DNA from: an uncultured Tissierellia bacterium
Lineage (GTDB): Bacteria > Bacillota > Clostridia > Tissierellales > Peptoniphilaceae
Assembly: GCA_947253765.1 (NCBI GenBank)
Contig: CAMYAK010000001.1
Location: 62,001-126,000, forward strand
DNA length: 64,000 bases
Reading direction: 5' to 3'
Position numbers and translations under genes: made by a program. Positions within the stretch are counted from its first letter, which is position 1. Each line of letters opens with the position of its first letter. The notes under the pieces were generated by a model. It was given only the letters and a program-made list of their open reading frames with translations. It did no database searches and was not told the DNA's origin. Below are positions 53,579-63,359 of this stretch, one piece after another.

Positions 53579-54570
53579 GGCAGCCTATCAACCTTAGTCC
53601 TGTAGTAAAGAACTCCTGACCTGAGTTCCTCTTCAATAAGGCCCAAGGCCTTTAGATGCTCAAGATGGGCGTGGGCCTCACCTGCTGCAAACCACTTCTG
53701 GCTGTCCGGAAAATCTTCCCAACTTCTTGCCCTAATATCCCAATGCATATTCTTGCAAGCTTGACGAACCGTCATCTCCCCCCTGTCAATCAGAGCTTTC
53801 ATGAGTTCTGTAAGCCTTCTGTTGTGGTGGTCAAAGAGCTCCCTTATCCTCATTTGATGGTCATCAATCAGGTACCTGTGAGATGAATATAAGTGTTTTA
53901 TATCCATCGGATAAACTTTTCTCAGGTAGCTGAAGTAAATCCCGAGAGCATCACCGAAGTCCGGCCCCCAATAAGTTATATTCGGGGTTATTTTTCCCAA
54001 AATATGGTCGCCACAAAATAGGATCTTATGGTTTGGCTCATAAAGACCCTGCAAACCCGGAGTATGGCCCTTGAGGTCGACAACTCTGAAATGGAAGTCT
54101 CCCACATCAATAGTGTCCCCGTCCTTGCTTGGACTGTATTCCAGTGAGCTTGATGGTCTGAAACGGAAGCCCGGATGGTTCTCTATTGAAAGATTATCTT
54201 CGGCCAATCCGTCCTTGACCGCCCTCTCCTCAATACCTTTCCAATGCTTTGAATCTTCCTTGGCCATCTCCTTTATATATTTACCGTCTATATCGGAGCA
54301 TATGATCTCGGTCCCTCTTTTAGCAAATTCCGAGGCCAGGCCGGTATGGTCGGTGTGAAGGTGGGTTAGAAAGAGGCGGAGCTTGGACAAGTCCAAATTA
54401 TGGTCCTCAACTATCTCTTTCATCTTGTTTATGCAGACTTCCCTGTTAAAAGCCGTGTCAATCATAAGGGCCTGGCCCTTGGAAACAACCAGATAGTTGT
54501 TTATAGATTTAAGCGGATTGTTGGGCAGTGGTATGGTATTCATGAAAATACCCGGATATACCTCAGGCAT
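53548..54570 (-). CDS. Metallo-beta-lactamase-fold hydrolase with C-terminal helical domain
   Basis: A 340-residue protein. The metal motif THLHTDHTG gives His70, His72, Asp74 and His75; GHTPGLQG and FCGDHIL supply further ligands. The last ~90 residues look like a winged-helix LACTB2-type domain (HLEHLKALGLIEEEL). Relatives hydrolyse RNA or thioesters; the substrate here is unknown. AAAGGAG precedes ATG 54570. Confidence 0.82.
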   Translation of the reverse strand: MPEVYPGIFMNTIPLPNNPLKSINNYLVVSKGQALMIDTAFNREVCINKMKEIVEDHNLDLSKLRLFLTHLHTDHTGLASEFAKRGTEIICSDIDGKYIKEMAKEDSKHWKGIEERAVKDGLAEDNLSIENHPGFRFRPSSSLEYSPSKDGDTIDVGDFHFRVVDLKGHTPGLQGLYEPNHKILFCGDHILGKITPNITYWGPDFGDALGIYFSYLRKVYPMDIKHLYSSHRYLIDDHQMRIRELFDHHNRRLTELMKALIDRGEMTVRQACKNMHWDIRARSWEDFPDSQKWFAAGEAHAHLEHLKALGLIEEELRSGVLYYRTKVDRLPQMPLAGLFS

Positions 54571-54614
54571 TAAAAACTCCTTTATTTTACCTTTTCTTCT
54601 TCTAACAATGCTGC

Positions 54615-55610
54615 CTATATTTCTGAAAATTCCCAGGCCAGCTTTTCTTCATAGGTCCGTCCCGGCATAATTACAGGCCCTTCCAAAAAGTCATGGTTCA
54701 TATAATCCGGGACATATTGGCCCTCAAAGCAAATACCCTGGTGACTGAAAGACTCAATACCTTCGTTGACCTGGTGACCTCCGTCCATGGAATTGGCAGT
54801 ATAAATATTGGCAGCAGGATATGTTGTGAAAAAATCCATCCTCAGCCCGGCCTCAGGACAGCTTATCGAAGCTTTTACTTGGTCAGCAGCATTGTTTCCG
54901 AAAATATAAGGGTGGTCCAGGCCCTTCACAGGAGCCTTTTCTCCCGGCTGACAAGCCGTATTCTCAAACAGGTAAGAGAGCTCTTTTGGCTTTCTGAAGT
55001 CGAAAGGACTTGCCTCAACATCTCTGATTTCCTTGGCAATGAGCTTACTATCCATGGCCACATACTTATCCGCACCTATCTCAAGCAAGTGGTTTGCCAC
55101 GGATAGGCTCTTGTCCGCATTAAGATTGAAATAGGCGTGGTTGGTAATGTTTATATAGGTGGCCTTATCCGACTCAGCTCTGATGACCATAGTGAGTCTT
55201 GGGCCTTGTATCCTGTATTCGACTTCTATCCTCTTCTTTCCGGGTATCCCGGTCTCCCCTTCTTCAGAAATACATTCCAGGACCAGGTGGGCATCCTGAC
55301 CTTTTGCCTGGTAGCCTTTTTCTTCGAAATCCTTAAAGCTTATGCCTTCCGGACCGCTGTGAAGGAAATTGGTCCCTTCATTTGCCTGCATTTTATAGGT
55401 CTTGCCGTCCAGGTCAAACGATGCTCCGCTCACCCTTCCTGCAAGGGGTCCGACGGTGGCCCCAAGATAAAATGGATTGGTCCTATAGTTCTCTATATCC
55501 TCATGGTGGAGCAGACATTCCTTGCCTTTATACTTGATGCTGTATAGAGTAGCTCCATGGGACAGGATTTCTACTTGTAAAATTCCATTATCCAAAATAT
55601 ATTTTTTCAT
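54615..55610 (-). CDS. galM: Aldose 1-epimerase (galactose mutarotase)
   Basis: Interconverts alpha and beta galactose before GalK acts. In 331 residues there are GPLAGRVSGASFDLDGK near residue 66, ITNHAYFNLN with the catalytic His, and the late Glu in QGICFEGQY. ATG 55610 was preferred to an upstream start because it precedes KKYILDNGILQVEIL. It is 5-10 kb from galK and has its own position downstream of the tal terminator. Confidence 0.9.
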   Translation of the reverse strand: MKKYILDNGILQVEILSHGATLYSIKYKGKECLLHHEDIENYRTNPFYLGATVGPLAGRVSGASFDLDGKTYKMQANEGTNFLHSGPEGISFKDFEEKGYQAKGQDAHLVLECISEEGETGIPGKKRIEVEYRIQGPRLTMVIRAESDKATYINITNHAYFNLNADKSLSVANHLLEIGADKYVAMDSKLIAKEIRDVEASPFDFRKPKELSYLFENTACQPGEKAPVKGLDHPYIFGNNAADQVKASISCPEAGLRMDFFTTYPAANIYTANSMDGGHQVNEGIESFSHQGICFEGQYVPDYMNHDFLEGPVIMPGRTYEEKLAWEFSEI

Positions 55611-55627
55611 AGGTCTATATCCTTTTA

Positions 55628-55663
55628 AAAAGGTGACCCGGCCAAAAGCTCGAGTCACCTTTT
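55628..55663 (-). terminator. Terminator of the tkt-tal operon
   Basis: AAAAGGTGAC (55628-55637) pairs with GTCACCTTTT (55654-55663); the minus-strand tail is TTTTTAAAA. Confidence 0.8.
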
Positions 55664-55708
55664 GTATTAAAATTTTGCTTACATCTTTTTAAAATCGTGA
55701 TCCTGAGC

Positions 55709-56365
55709 CTATTTGTTCAGACCCTCAAGATAAGCTGCCCAATCCTTGTTAAATCCTTCAATTCCCTTGTCTGTCAATGGGTGTGACCAAAGTTTGGGGA
55801 AGAGGGTTCCCGGTATGGTGGCTATATCGGCCCCAATCTCCGCACAAATTTCTACGTGCTTTATGGTCCTGACCGATGCCGCTATTATCTCTGTATTAAA
55901 CCCGTAATTGTCTATTACCTGACGGAGGGAATCAACCAGCTCCAGACCGTCCTCGCCAATATCATCTATTCTTCCCATGAAGGGGCTGATGAAGGTGGCA
56001 CCGGCCTTGCAGGCCATAAGGCCCTGGGCAACTGAGAAGATCAGTGTGCAGTTTGTTTTTATTCCCTCTTTTGAAAGGGTGTGGATGGCGCGCAGGCCCT
56101 CTTCGGTCATGGGGATTTTGATTACTACATTGTCGGCCCATTTGGCTAATTTTCTGGCCTCAGTGACCATTTCCTCAGCGCTTTCCCCTGTAACTTCAGC
56201 CGATACGGGACCGTCAACAAAGGAGCAGATGTCCTTGATTACCTCTTCGAATGGACGACCTTCTTTACCTATTAATGTAGGGTTGGTTGTAACTCCGTCA
56301 CAAAGGCCAAGCTCTGCAACTCTCCTAATTTCTTCAACATTGGCAGTATCCAAGAAAAATTTCAT
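55709..56365 (-). CDS. tal: Transaldolase (TalC/fructose-6-phosphate aldolase-like)
   Basis: A 218-residue TIM-barrel enzyme of the small transaldolase group. The Schiff-base lysine lies in [11 protein letters not shown] near residue 86; [12 protein letters not shown] at the N-terminus and SPFMGRIDD are family signatures. Members are transaldolases or fructose-6-phosphate aldolases; pairing with tkt favours transaldolase in the pentose phosphate pathway. AGGAGG precedes ATG 56365. Confidence 0.92.
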   Translation of the reverse strand: MKFFLDTANVEEIRRVAELGLCDGVTTNPTLIGKEGRPFEEVIKDICSFVDGPVSAEVTGESAEEMVTEARKLAKWADNVVIKIPMTEEGLRAIHTLSKEGIKTNCTLIFSVAQGLMACKAGATFISPFMGRIDDIGEDGLELVDSLRQVIDNYGFNTEIIAASVRTIKHVEICAEIGADIATIPGTLFPKLWSHPLTDKGIEGFNKDWAAYLEGLNK

Positions 56366-56401
56366 TTTATGTCCTCCTAATTTTATATGTCCTTTTAAAA
56401 C

Positions 56402-58402
56402 TTATTCAGCAAAGCGTTCCAGATAGTTTTTGACTATATTGTCAGCTGACATCCCAAGTTCTTTCAAAGCCTGGGATCCCGGAGCGGAGAGCCCGAACCT
56501 GTTAATGCCTATTGCAAGCCCCTCATCTCCTACATACCTGTCCCAGCCGAAAGTTGTCCCGGCTTCGATGGATATGCGTTTCTTTATGGCCTTGGGTAAG
56601 ACCTCTTCTCTGTATTCTTCTGTTTGATCCTCAAACCTGTTCATTGACGGCATAGAGACAACCCTTACGTGGTGGCCCATTTCTGCCAATTTCTTCTGGG
56701 CTTCCATGCAAAGAGATACTTCCGATCCCGTTCCTATAAGGATTCCCTCGGCTTTGCCATTGGGTGCCTCGGAAATTATATAGGCACCGGCCTCAACTCC
56801 CTGTTCAGCTTTTTCCAAGCTTCCCTCAAGGTTCTCCAAGCCTTGTCTTGACAAGATCAGCATTGTGGGCCGGTCATTGTTCTCCATGGCAACCTTCCAA
56901 GCATAGCTCGTTTCATTGCCGTCAGCCGGTCTTATTACGTCAAGCCCCTGCATGGCCCTCCATGATGCCAAGGTTTCAATTGGCTGGTGGGTTGGCCCGT
57001 CTTCCCCAACTGCAACCGAATCGTGGGTCAGAACATAGATGACGGGAAGGCCGGAAAGGGCTGCAACCCTTACCGCACCGCGCATATAGTCGGAGAATAC
57101 GAAGAAGGTCGAGCCGAATACTTTGGTGCCGCCATGGTAGGCTATTCCGTTGTTGATAGCGGCCATGGCATGTTCTCTTACTCCATACCAGATGTTCCTG
57201 CCCTTATCATCTTCAATGCGGAACTTTGGAGATCCGTCAATATTGGTCTTGTTTGATGATGAAAGGTCGGCAGAACCTCCCCAGAATTGGGGAACATTCT
57301 TTGCTATGGCCTGGATAGTCTTTCCTGAAGCTGCTCTTGATGCCAGGGGGCTGTCCTCCGGCCTGTATTTGGGCAGGTCCTTGTCCCAGTTTTCCGGCAA
57401 CTTACCGGCGAAAGAATTTTCATATTGGTCTGCGAGGTCCGGGAAGTCTTTCTTATATGAGGCGAAGAGGTCATTCCATTCCTGCTCGGCCTTTTTGCCA
57501 GGTTCTATGATTTTTTCTTTGAAGTTTTCATATATAGTTTCAGGAATTTCGAAGGCCGGGTATTGCCAACCCAATTCTTCCCTGAGTTTAACAGTGTCTT
57601 CTTCACCTATTGGGGCCCCGTGAGTTTTAGCAGTACCCTGGTTGGGTGATCCGAAGCCTATAAGAGTTTTGACCTCTATTATGCTGGGCTTATTCTTTTC
57701 CTTTTTTGCCAATTCAACAGCCTTGGATATAGCTTCGATGTCATTGCCGTCCTCGACCCTTTGGTATTGCCAGCCGTAACTTTCAAAACGCATCCTATGA
57801 TTGTCGCGGAATACATTGGCAGTAGGCCCGTCCAAGCATATGTCATTTGAGTCGAATAGGACTATGAGCTTTCCAAGTCCCATGGCTCCTGCAAGTGATG
57901 CGGCCTCTGCGACAACCCCTTCCATTAGGTCCCCGTCACTGGCTATACAGTAGGTATAGTGGTCAACTATGGGATAATCTTTTTTATTGTAAATAGCTGA
58001 CAAGTGGGCTTCCGCCATGGCCATGCCGCAAGCATTGGCAAAGCCCTGTCCCAGAGGGCCTGTTGTCGCCTCAACTCCATCGGTCATCTTCCACTCCGGA
58101 TGTCCCGGAGCTAAGGATCCCAGCTGGCGGAAATTTTTCAGCTCCTCCATAGCCAGGTTGAATCCTGATAAATGCAGCAAACTGTAGAGCATTGCCGACC
58201 CGTGTCCGGGTGAAAGAATAAACCTGTCCCTATTTGTCCAAGCCGGATTTTCGGGATTCTGTCTGATAAACCTTGTCCACAGGCTATATGCCATGGGAGC
58301 CGCTCCCAAGCATATTCCCGGATGTCCTGAATTCGCCTTGTTGATCATATCCACACTGAGCATCCTTATGGCATTTATGGACAGCTGATCATTTCCCTGC
58401 AT
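56402..58402 (-). CDS. tkt: Transketolase
   Basis: Thiamine-diphosphate enzyme of the non-oxidative pentose phosphate pathway. It has 666 residues, with [15 protein letters not shown] near residue 25, the cofactor motif GDGLMEG-like [15 protein letters not shown] near 155, and [16 protein letters not shown] near 460. ATG 58402 (GGGAGG upstream) was chosen; a long upstream extension of the frame has no homology. Same strand as tal, 36 bases upstream of it. Confidence 0.95.
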   Translation of the reverse strand: MQGNDQLSINAIRMLSVDMINKANSGHPGICLGAAPMAYSLWTRFIRQNPENPAWTNRDRFILSPGHGSAMLYSLLHLSGFNLAMEELKNFRQLGSLAPGHPEWKMTDGVEATTGPLGQGFANACGMAMAEAHLSAIYNKKDYPIVDHYTYCIASDGDLMEGVVAEAASLAGAMGLGKLIVLFDSNDICLDGPTANVFRDNHRMRFESYGWQYQRVEDGNDIEAISKAVELAKKEKNKPSIIEVKTLIGFGSPNQGTAKTHGAPIGEEDTVKLREELGWQYPAFEIPETIYENFKEKIIEPGKKAEQEWNDLFASYKKDFPDLADQYENSFAGKLPENWDKDLPKYRPEDSPLASRAASGKTIQAIAKNVPQFWGGSADLSSSNKTNIDGSPKFRIEDDKGRNIWYGVREHAMAAINNGIAYHGGTKVFGSTFFVFSDYMRGAVRVAALSGLPVIYVLTHDSVAVGEDGPTHQPIETLASWRAMQGLDVIRPADGNETSYAWKVAMENNDRPTMLILSRQGLENLEGSLEKAEQGVEAGAYIISEAPNGKAEGILIGTGSEVSLCMEAQKKLAEMGHHVRVVSMPSMNRFEDQTEEYREEVLPKAIKKRISIEAGTTFGWDRYVGDEGLAIGINRFGLSAPGSQALKELGMSADNIVKNYLERFAE

Positions 58403-58457
58403 TTTTACCTCCCTTAATTTCCCAATATGAAAACATAGAATTTTTAATCCATATTTC

Positions 58458-58488
58458 ATTATACCCGAGCCGGTAGGGAATTTGTCAG
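58458..58488 (-). promoter_or_regulatory. Promoter of tkt-tal
   Basis: CTGACA (58488-58483), 19 bases, TATAAT (58463-58458) on the minus strand. Confidence 0.5.
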
Positions 58489-58526
58489 AATTGGCCGGAT
58501 TTAAAAAAATTTTAATCCCGTTGTTA

Positions 58527-58535
58527 TGGTACAAT
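58527..58535 (+). promoter_or_regulatory. Extended -10 promoter of the ECF S component
   Basis: TGG-TACAAT, about 50 bases before the gene; no clear -35. Confidence 0.45.
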
Positions 58536-58583
58536 GGAAAACGATGTTTATTTGGTTTGAATTTATGAAAGGAATTTATTTTT

Positions 58584-59153
58584 ATGAACGACAAAACATT
58601 TTCAACAAGAAAAATAGCCATGATCGGGATTTTCGCAGCCCTTAGCTATATAGGCTTTCAATTTTTAAGAATAGATGTTCCTGTCGGCGCTCAAAAGACC
58701 GCCTTCCACATGGGCAATGTCTTCGTTATGGTCGGAGCTGTCCTCCTTGGCGGCCTGCCGGGCGGCCTTGCCGGTGCCTTGGGAATGACCATAGCCGATA
58801 TGACTTCCGGATACATGACAGCCGCCCCTGCAACTTTTATCCTCAAGCTCGGCATAGGCTTGGTTGTAGGCCTTGTGGCCCGCATGGTCAGGCTCAAGTC
58901 TGAAGAGGACAGGACTAAACGTCTCCTGAAGCTGATCGTTTCAACCGGAGCCGGGGCGGTTTTTAATATAATTGCCGACCCCTTTGTCCGCTATCTTTTC
59001 AATCTCTATATTTATAAAATCCAAGGCGATATTGCAGCCAAGCTTGCTGCCATGTCCAGCATTACTACTATCGTTAATGCTGTTCTGGCCATAGTTGTTT
59101 CCGTCATGGTGTGTGAGGCCCTGAGGCCCTCGCTTAAAAATATGAATTTATAA
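58584..59153 (+). CDS. ECF transporter S component (HmpT/DUF1393-like)
   Basis: A 189-residue membrane protein with about six hydrophobic segments. [20 protein letters not shown] and the [18 protein letters not shown] segment resemble the DUF1393 group of vitamin-specific S components, several of which take up hydroxymethylpyrimidine for thiamine synthesis; pyridoxine is an alternative. The energising EcfA/T genes are not in the window. It lies divergent from tkt, a thiamine-diphosphate enzyme, which agrees with but does not prove a thiamine-related substrate. Confidence 0.75.
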   Translation: MNDKTFSTRKIAMIGIFAALSYIGFQFLRIDVPVGAQKTAFHMGNVFVMVGAVLLGGLPGGLAGALGMTIADMTSGYMTAAPATFILKLGIGLVVGLVARMVRLKSEEDRTKRLLKLIVSTGAGAVFNIIADPFVRYLFNLYIYKIQGDIAAKLAAMSSITTIVNAVLAIVVSVMVCEALRPSLKNMNL

Positions 59154-59198
59154 CAAATATAGGGGCCCGCCTTTTTGGCAAGCCCCTTAAAGTTTACA

Positions 59199-59227
59199 GC
59201 CCCCGAAACCCTTAAAGGTCCGGAGGC
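59199..59227 (+). terminator. Terminator of the S component gene
   Basis: GCCCCCGAAACC pairs imperfectly with GGTCCGGAGGC; the tail is TTAATTTTTT. A second hairpin AGGGGC/GCCCCT stands at 59161-59187. Confidence 0.65.
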
Positions 59228-59235
59228 TTAATTTT

Positions 59236-60168
59236 TTATTTTCCTATCCTGTCAATGAAGTCCAGGACATCATGCAAGACCTGATCCCTACATGAATCAT
59301 TGACTATCTCATGCCTGCAACCGGGATAAAGCCTGATCGACAAGTCTTTAACTCCGTAGTCCTTGTAGTGACGGTAGAGTTTTTTAACCCCTTGGCACAT
59401 GGCTCCGACAGGGTCATCCTCGCCTGAAATAATGAGCATAGGCAAGTCCTTGGGTATAAGGTTAAAATTTTTCTTGTTCTCCAAAAATTTCAATGTCTTG
59501 AAAAACTCGGCGAAGAAGGAAGCAGGGAAGACCGCCCCACAGTACTCATCCTCCATGTACTTGTCAACCTCCTCATCGCAGCTTGACAGCCAGTCGAAGA
59601 GGGTTCTGTTGGGGATGAACTTGGCATTGTAGGATCCGAAAGCCATGGCATTCAAGAGCTTTGAAGGCCTCTTTTCTCCAATAAGCTTTCTCTGGATTGA
59701 GGCTAATGCCAGGCCCAAAGTCAAAATCCCGCCCTGGGCCCCGTTTGACCCGCAGATGATGATCCCGTCAACATTGTCCGGATATTTCATTATGTAGCGC
59801 CTGGTGGCAAAAGACCCCATTGAGTGGCCAAAAAGGAAAACCGGCTTGTCCGGATGATCTTCTTTAATAATGCCTGTTAGGGTGGCCATGTCATCCACCA
59901 GCCTCATGAAAGCCGGCCCTTCTCCCAGGTAGCCCTGGGGGTCCCCTTTTAGTATTGACCTGCCGTGGCCCCTGTGGTCATTTGCATATACTGAATATCC
60001 CGCCGCGTTGAGTTTCTTTGCAAATTCCTCATATCTGGAAGCGTGCTCGGCCATACCGTGGGCTATTTGAACCGCACCTTTGCAAGAGGCCTCTTCAACC
60101 TCCCACTTATAGCAATGTATCTCCATCCCGTCATCTGATATGAAGCTGAAGTCACTATCTTTCAACAT
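59236..60168 (-). CDS. Alpha/beta hydrolase, monoacylglycerol lipase/lysophospholipase-like
   Basis: A 310-residue Hydrolase_4 (serine aminopeptidase S33-like) protein without signal peptide. IAHGMAEHASRYEEFAKKL and ANDHRGHGRS are family signatures, Ser116 in GHSMGS is the nucleophile, with Asp in SGEDDPVG and His in GCRHEIVND. Probably cleaves monoacylglycerols or lysophospholipids. Convergent with the S component gene. Confidence 0.85.
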   Translation of the reverse strand: MLKDSDFSFISDDGMEIHCYKWEVEEASCKGAVQIAHGMAEHASRYEEFAKKLNAAGYSVYANDHRGHGRSILKGDPQGYLGEGPAFMRLVDDMATLTGIIKEDHPDKPVFLFGHSMGSFATRRYIMKYPDNVDGIIICGSNGAQGGILTLGLALASIQRKLIGEKRPSKLLNAMAFGSYNAKFIPNRTLFDWLSSCDEEVDKYMEDEYCGAVFPASFFAEFFKTLKFLENKKNFNLIPKDLPMLIISGEDDPVGAMCQGVKKLYRHYKDYGVKDLSIRLYPGCRHEIVNDSCRDQVLHDVLDFIDRIGK

Positions 60169-60190
60169 TTGACCCCCCTATTAACCTATA

Positions 60191-60721
60191 TTAAAGTTTG
60201 TATTCAACCACTTCTCCCGCCTCAAGCGATTTCTTAACGTCTATAAGCCTTTGGTTTGAAGACCCCCTGAATTTAAGCCTTAAATCCTTGAGTTCCTCAA
60301 CAAAGAGCCCGTCCACCAGAACATCGCATAAGACCAGGAGCTCCTGCATTTTAGGCACATCAATGATTTCATCATAAGTATATCCTGAATATGCCCATAT
60401 GTCCTTTTTTCTCTCATGGTGGGGTAGGTCCCTATTTATCTGATCTATCCTATCCCTGACAGGCCTCAAATACTTGGCCAGGCCCGGTGCCTGAAAAGGC
60501 TCCCCGCCCAGCAAGGTTAGGCCGGCGCAATAGTCCTTTTCAATTTCCGAGATGATTTCATTGACAATTTCATCTGTCATGGGGGTTCCATAGCTGAAAT
60601 CCTGGTAGATCTCGTTAAAACATCCGGGACATTTGTGGGTGCAACCCGATGTGAAAAGAGATACCCTTATCCCCTCTCCATTTGCTATGTCCATCTTTCT
60701 CAGTTGTGCATAATTCATCAT
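60191..60721 (-). CDS. nrdG: Anaerobic ribonucleotide reductase activating protein
   Basis: Radical-SAM enzyme of 176 residues that installs the glycyl radical in NrdD. The 4Fe-4S motif CTHKCPGC (CxxxCxxC) is near residue 26, followed by TLLGGEPFQ. ATG 60721 (GGAG 7 bases upstream) or the next ATG is the start. It follows nrdD on the same strand across a 101-base gap with a hairpin. Confidence 0.94.
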   Translation of the reverse strand: MMNYAQLRKMDIANGEGIRVSLFTSGCTHKCPGCFNEIYQDFSYGTPMTDEIVNEIISEIEKDYCAGLTLLGGEPFQAPGLAKYLRPVRDRIDQINRDLPHHERKKDIWAYSGYTYDEIIDVPKMQELLVLCDVLVDGLFVEELKDLRLKFRGSSNQRLIDVKKSLEAGEVVEYKL

Positions 60722-60764
60722 TTTCAGGCTCCGAATCTTTAATAATCCTGTTTGGTGTAGAATT

Positions 60765-60793
60765 AAGGGCCGGTCAGAAATAGGCCGGCCCTT
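60765..60793. other. Hairpin between nrdD and nrdG
   Basis: A 9-bp stem AAGGGCCGG/CCGGCCCTT without a T run on the transcribed strand; it may protect the nrdD message or partly terminate. Confidence 0.5.
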
Positions 60794-60822
60794 GGTTTTG
60801 ATATCAGCTTTTGTTTATTCGA

Positions 60823-62982
60823 TTATATGTGAAGGACCCTGGATGTGATTTCCTTGGTTCTTCCTTCATTCCAGAAGTTTTCTCCCAAGTAGCCGCAAGT
60901 TCTGCGGATAACGGTCAGCTTCTTCCTATCATGGTTATGGCACTGTGGACATTCCCACTGTCCCTCTTCATTTACCTTGATTTCTCCGTCAAAGCCGCAA
61001 ACATGGCAGTAGTCGGACTTGGCATTGAACTCTCCGTACATTATGTTGTTGTAGATAAACTTCATGATTGTCAGGACCGCCTCAACGTTGTTCTGCATGT
61101 CTGGGACCTCAATATATGAGATCATTCCGCCTGTGGACTTCTCTTGGAAGCTCTGCTCGAAGCTGTACTTTGAAAATACATCTATCTTCTCGCGAACGTC
61201 TACATGGTATGAGTTTGTGTAGTATCCCTTGTCCGTTACATCTTTGATGGATCCGAAACGTCCCAGGTCTATGGATGCGAAGCGGTTGGTCAGGCTCTCT
61301 GCCGGTGTTCCGTATACAGCGAACTGGACCCCTGTCTCCTCTGTCCATTCAACCTTTTTCTCGTTAAGGAAATCCATGATCTTCATGGCGAATTCCTTGC
61401 CTTCCGGTGTAGTGTGGCTCTTGCCGATAACCAGCATGGAAGCTTCATATATGCCTATATATCCGATGGTAAGTGTTGAATATCCGTTCATGAGATACTT
61501 GGTTATCTTCTCGCCCGGTTTGAGCCTTGCAATAGCTCCGTGCTGCCAATGGATGGGGCTTATGTCGGAAGTTACGTCCTTAAGCAGGTCATGCTTGACC
61601 ATGAGGGCCTTTTTAACGAGGTTCATCCTCTTATTAAGGAGTTCAAAGAAGAGCTTTTCATTCTTGCCGGCAATTATGCCTATCTGCGGCAGGTTAATGC
61701 TTACAACGCCCTGGTTGAAGCGGCCGTCAAACTTATACTCTCCATTCTCGTCTTTATATGGTGTGAGGAAGGCCCTGCAGCCCATGGGTGAGAATACATT
61801 TCCTTCGTACATCTCTTTCATTTTCTTTGCTGAAATGTAGTCAGGGTACATCCTCTTAGCTGTACACCTTGCAGCAAGCTCTGTCAGGTAGTAGTAGGGT
61901 GAATCCGGATAAACATTGTGCTCATCAAGTACATAGATAAGCTTGGGGAAAGCAGGTGTTACGTAGATGTTCTGCTCATTCTTAATTCCCTTTATCCTCT
62001 GCTCCATAATCTCTTCATCGATCATGGCAGCTTCTTTTGCATACTCATAGTCCGGCTGGAAGTGCATGAAGAGGGTTACAAACGGAGACTGGCCATTTGT
62101 GGTCATAAGGGTGTTTATCTGGTATTGAATGGTCTGAACTCCGTCCTTAACCTCTTTGCGGGTCCTCTTCCAAGCCGCTTTTTCTACGGCTTTGGGATCC
62201 ACTTCAACCCCGTAAATATCCTTAAACTCCTCTTCTATGGCCTTCTTATGCTTTTCGTATGAAATCCTCACATATGGAGCCAGGATCTTGTCAACTCCGT
62301 TTATGGATTGACCGCCGTATTGGCTTGAAGCTACCTGGGCAATTATCTGGGTTGTAACTGTACATGCAACCTGGAAAGACTTGGGTGAGTCGATCTTCTT
62401 GCCGTTTATAACGGTTCCGTTCTTCAGCATATCTTCCAAGTTTATCAAGCAGCAGTTGAACATGGGCTGGATGAGATAGTCCAAGTCGTGGATATGGATT
62501 GCTCCGGTTTCATGAGCTTCAAGAACATCTTCCGGCAGCAACTTTCTCTTTGCTATGTCCTTGGAAATTTCTCCTGCAATTAGGTCTCTTTGAGTGGAAA
62601 CGATGGAAGCATTCTTATTTGAGTTTTCATCCCTCAGGGTGGCATCAGAATTTCTGATAAGTGAAATTATGTCCTTGTCTGTCGTGTTTACCTGGCGCTT
62701 ATATGCCTGAACAGACTTGTAGCCTTCGTAGGCCTTTGCTGTCTCCGAGTTGTTGTGCTTAACGAGTGCATAATAAACATCATCTTCGATGGCATATATT
62801 GAAACCAGTTCCTTGTCCATAAGAACATATTTGTCCCTGATTTCCTGAGCTATCTGATGGGCCTGGCCGGCAATAAATTTGCCCTGTGGCGAATTCATGG
62901 CCTTATTAATGGCGTCTTCAATCTTTTGTGCATCAAAAATTACTATACGTCCGTCTCTTTTCTCAACCTGCATTTTCCTCAT
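60823..62982 (-). CDS. nrdD: Anaerobic (class III) ribonucleoside-triphosphate reductase
   Basis: Makes dNTPs from NTPs under anaerobic conditions. It has 719 residues: an N-terminal ATP-cone (about 1-90, VEKRDGRIVIFDAQKIEDAI), the ten-stranded barrel with FNCCLINLEDML, and a C-terminal zinc site (CHVCG, CPQCH) followed by the glycyl radical loop RRTCGYLG (Gly near 697). ATG 62982 is used; an in-frame ATG lies 9 bases further. It is regulated by NrdR-like boxes upstream and supplies nrdG activity from the next gene. Confidence 0.96.
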   Translation of the reverse strand: MRKMQVEKRDGRIVIFDAQKIEDAINKAMNSPQGKFIAGQAHQIAQEIRDKYVLMDKELVSIYAIEDDVYYALVKHNNSETAKAYEGYKSVQAYKRQVNTTDKDIISLIRNSDATLRDENSNKNASIVSTQRDLIAGEISKDIAKRKLLPEDVLEAHETGAIHIHDLDYLIQPMFNCCLINLEDMLKNGTVINGKKIDSPKSFQVACTVTTQIIAQVASSQYGGQSINGVDKILAPYVRISYEKHKKAIEEEFKDIYGVEVDPKAVEKAAWKRTRKEVKDGVQTIQYQINTLMTTNGQSPFVTLFMHFQPDYEYAKEAAMIDEEIMEQRIKGIKNEQNIYVTPAFPKLIYVLDEHNVYPDSPYYYLTELAARCTAKRMYPDYISAKKMKEMYEGNVFSPMGCRAFLTPYKDENGEYKFDGRFNQGVVSINLPQIGIIAGKNEKLFFELLNKRMNLVKKALMVKHDLLKDVTSDISPIHWQHGAIARLKPGEKITKYLMNGYSTLTIGYIGIYEASMLVIGKSHTTPEGKEFAMKIMDFLNEKKVEWTEETGVQFAVYGTPAESLTNRFASIDLGRFGSIKDVTDKGYYTNSYHVDVREKIDVFSKYSFEQSFQEKSTGGMISYIEVPDMQNNVEAVLTIMKFIYNNIMYGEFNAKSDYCHVCGFDGEIKVNEEGQWECPQCHNHDRKKLTVIRRTCGYLGENFWNEGRTKEITSRVLHI

Positions 62983-63006
62983 CCCCCTCTTCCTTTATAG
63001 AATTAT

Positions 63007-63020
63007 GCGGCCTCTGCCGC
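63007..63020 (-). other. Short hairpin in the nrdD leader
   Basis: GCGGC-N4-GCCGC, about 30 bases before the start codon, without a T run. Confidence 0.4.
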
Positions 63021-63055
63021 CTTTAAGTTTTTATAACACGACAATTCTAGCACAC

Positions 63056-63085
63056 TTTATACACTATGTATAGTGGATAAATCAA
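63056..63085 (-). promoter_or_regulatory. Promoter of nrdD-nrdG
   Basis: TTGATT (63085-63080), an 18-base spacer and TATAAA (63061-63056) on the minus strand; the spacer contains the first NrdR-like box. Confidence 0.65.
63061..63076. promoter_or_regulatory. NrdR-like box 1
   Basis: ACACTATGTATAGTGG closely follows the NrdR consensus ACACTATATATAGTGT and overlaps the promoter spacer, suited to repression by NrdR with bound dATP/ATP. Confidence 0.75.
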
Positions 63086-63092
63086 ATATACC

Positions 63093-63108
63093 CCACCATA
63101 TGTATGTA
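63093..63108. promoter_or_regulatory. NrdR-like box 2
   Basis: CCACCATATGTATGTA is a weaker match, placed 32 bases from box 1, three helical turns, the usual spacing of paired NrdR sites. Confidence 0.5.
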
Positions 63109-63359
63109 AAAACAGGTAATTTCCTTCGGTCAAAATAGTTTTTTATTCTCTTTTTTTGTCTTAAAATTAACATTCTCCTGCCCTGATCTTGTTAATTGCA
63201 CATTCCGATTTTTCTCGTTTTTTAAATAATTCATTAGCCCCAAATATATTGAATTTTTATAGAAGAAAAAATTTTTAAAATAATTCTTTTTATTGCCCTC
63301 TTTTTTGTTAGACTAATAGGCAGAACATGTCAAATAATTAAAACATCGGGGAGGAAAAA
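63109..63359. other. Non-coding AT-rich stretch
   Basis: No frame, RNA motif or convincing promoter was recognised, although the next gene must have one. Confidence 0.4.

Noticed and set aside
56402..58621. Transketolase with a 73-residue N-terminal extension
   Set aside because: The extra part has no homology, runs over the promoter, and the internal ATG 58402 has GGGAGG in place.
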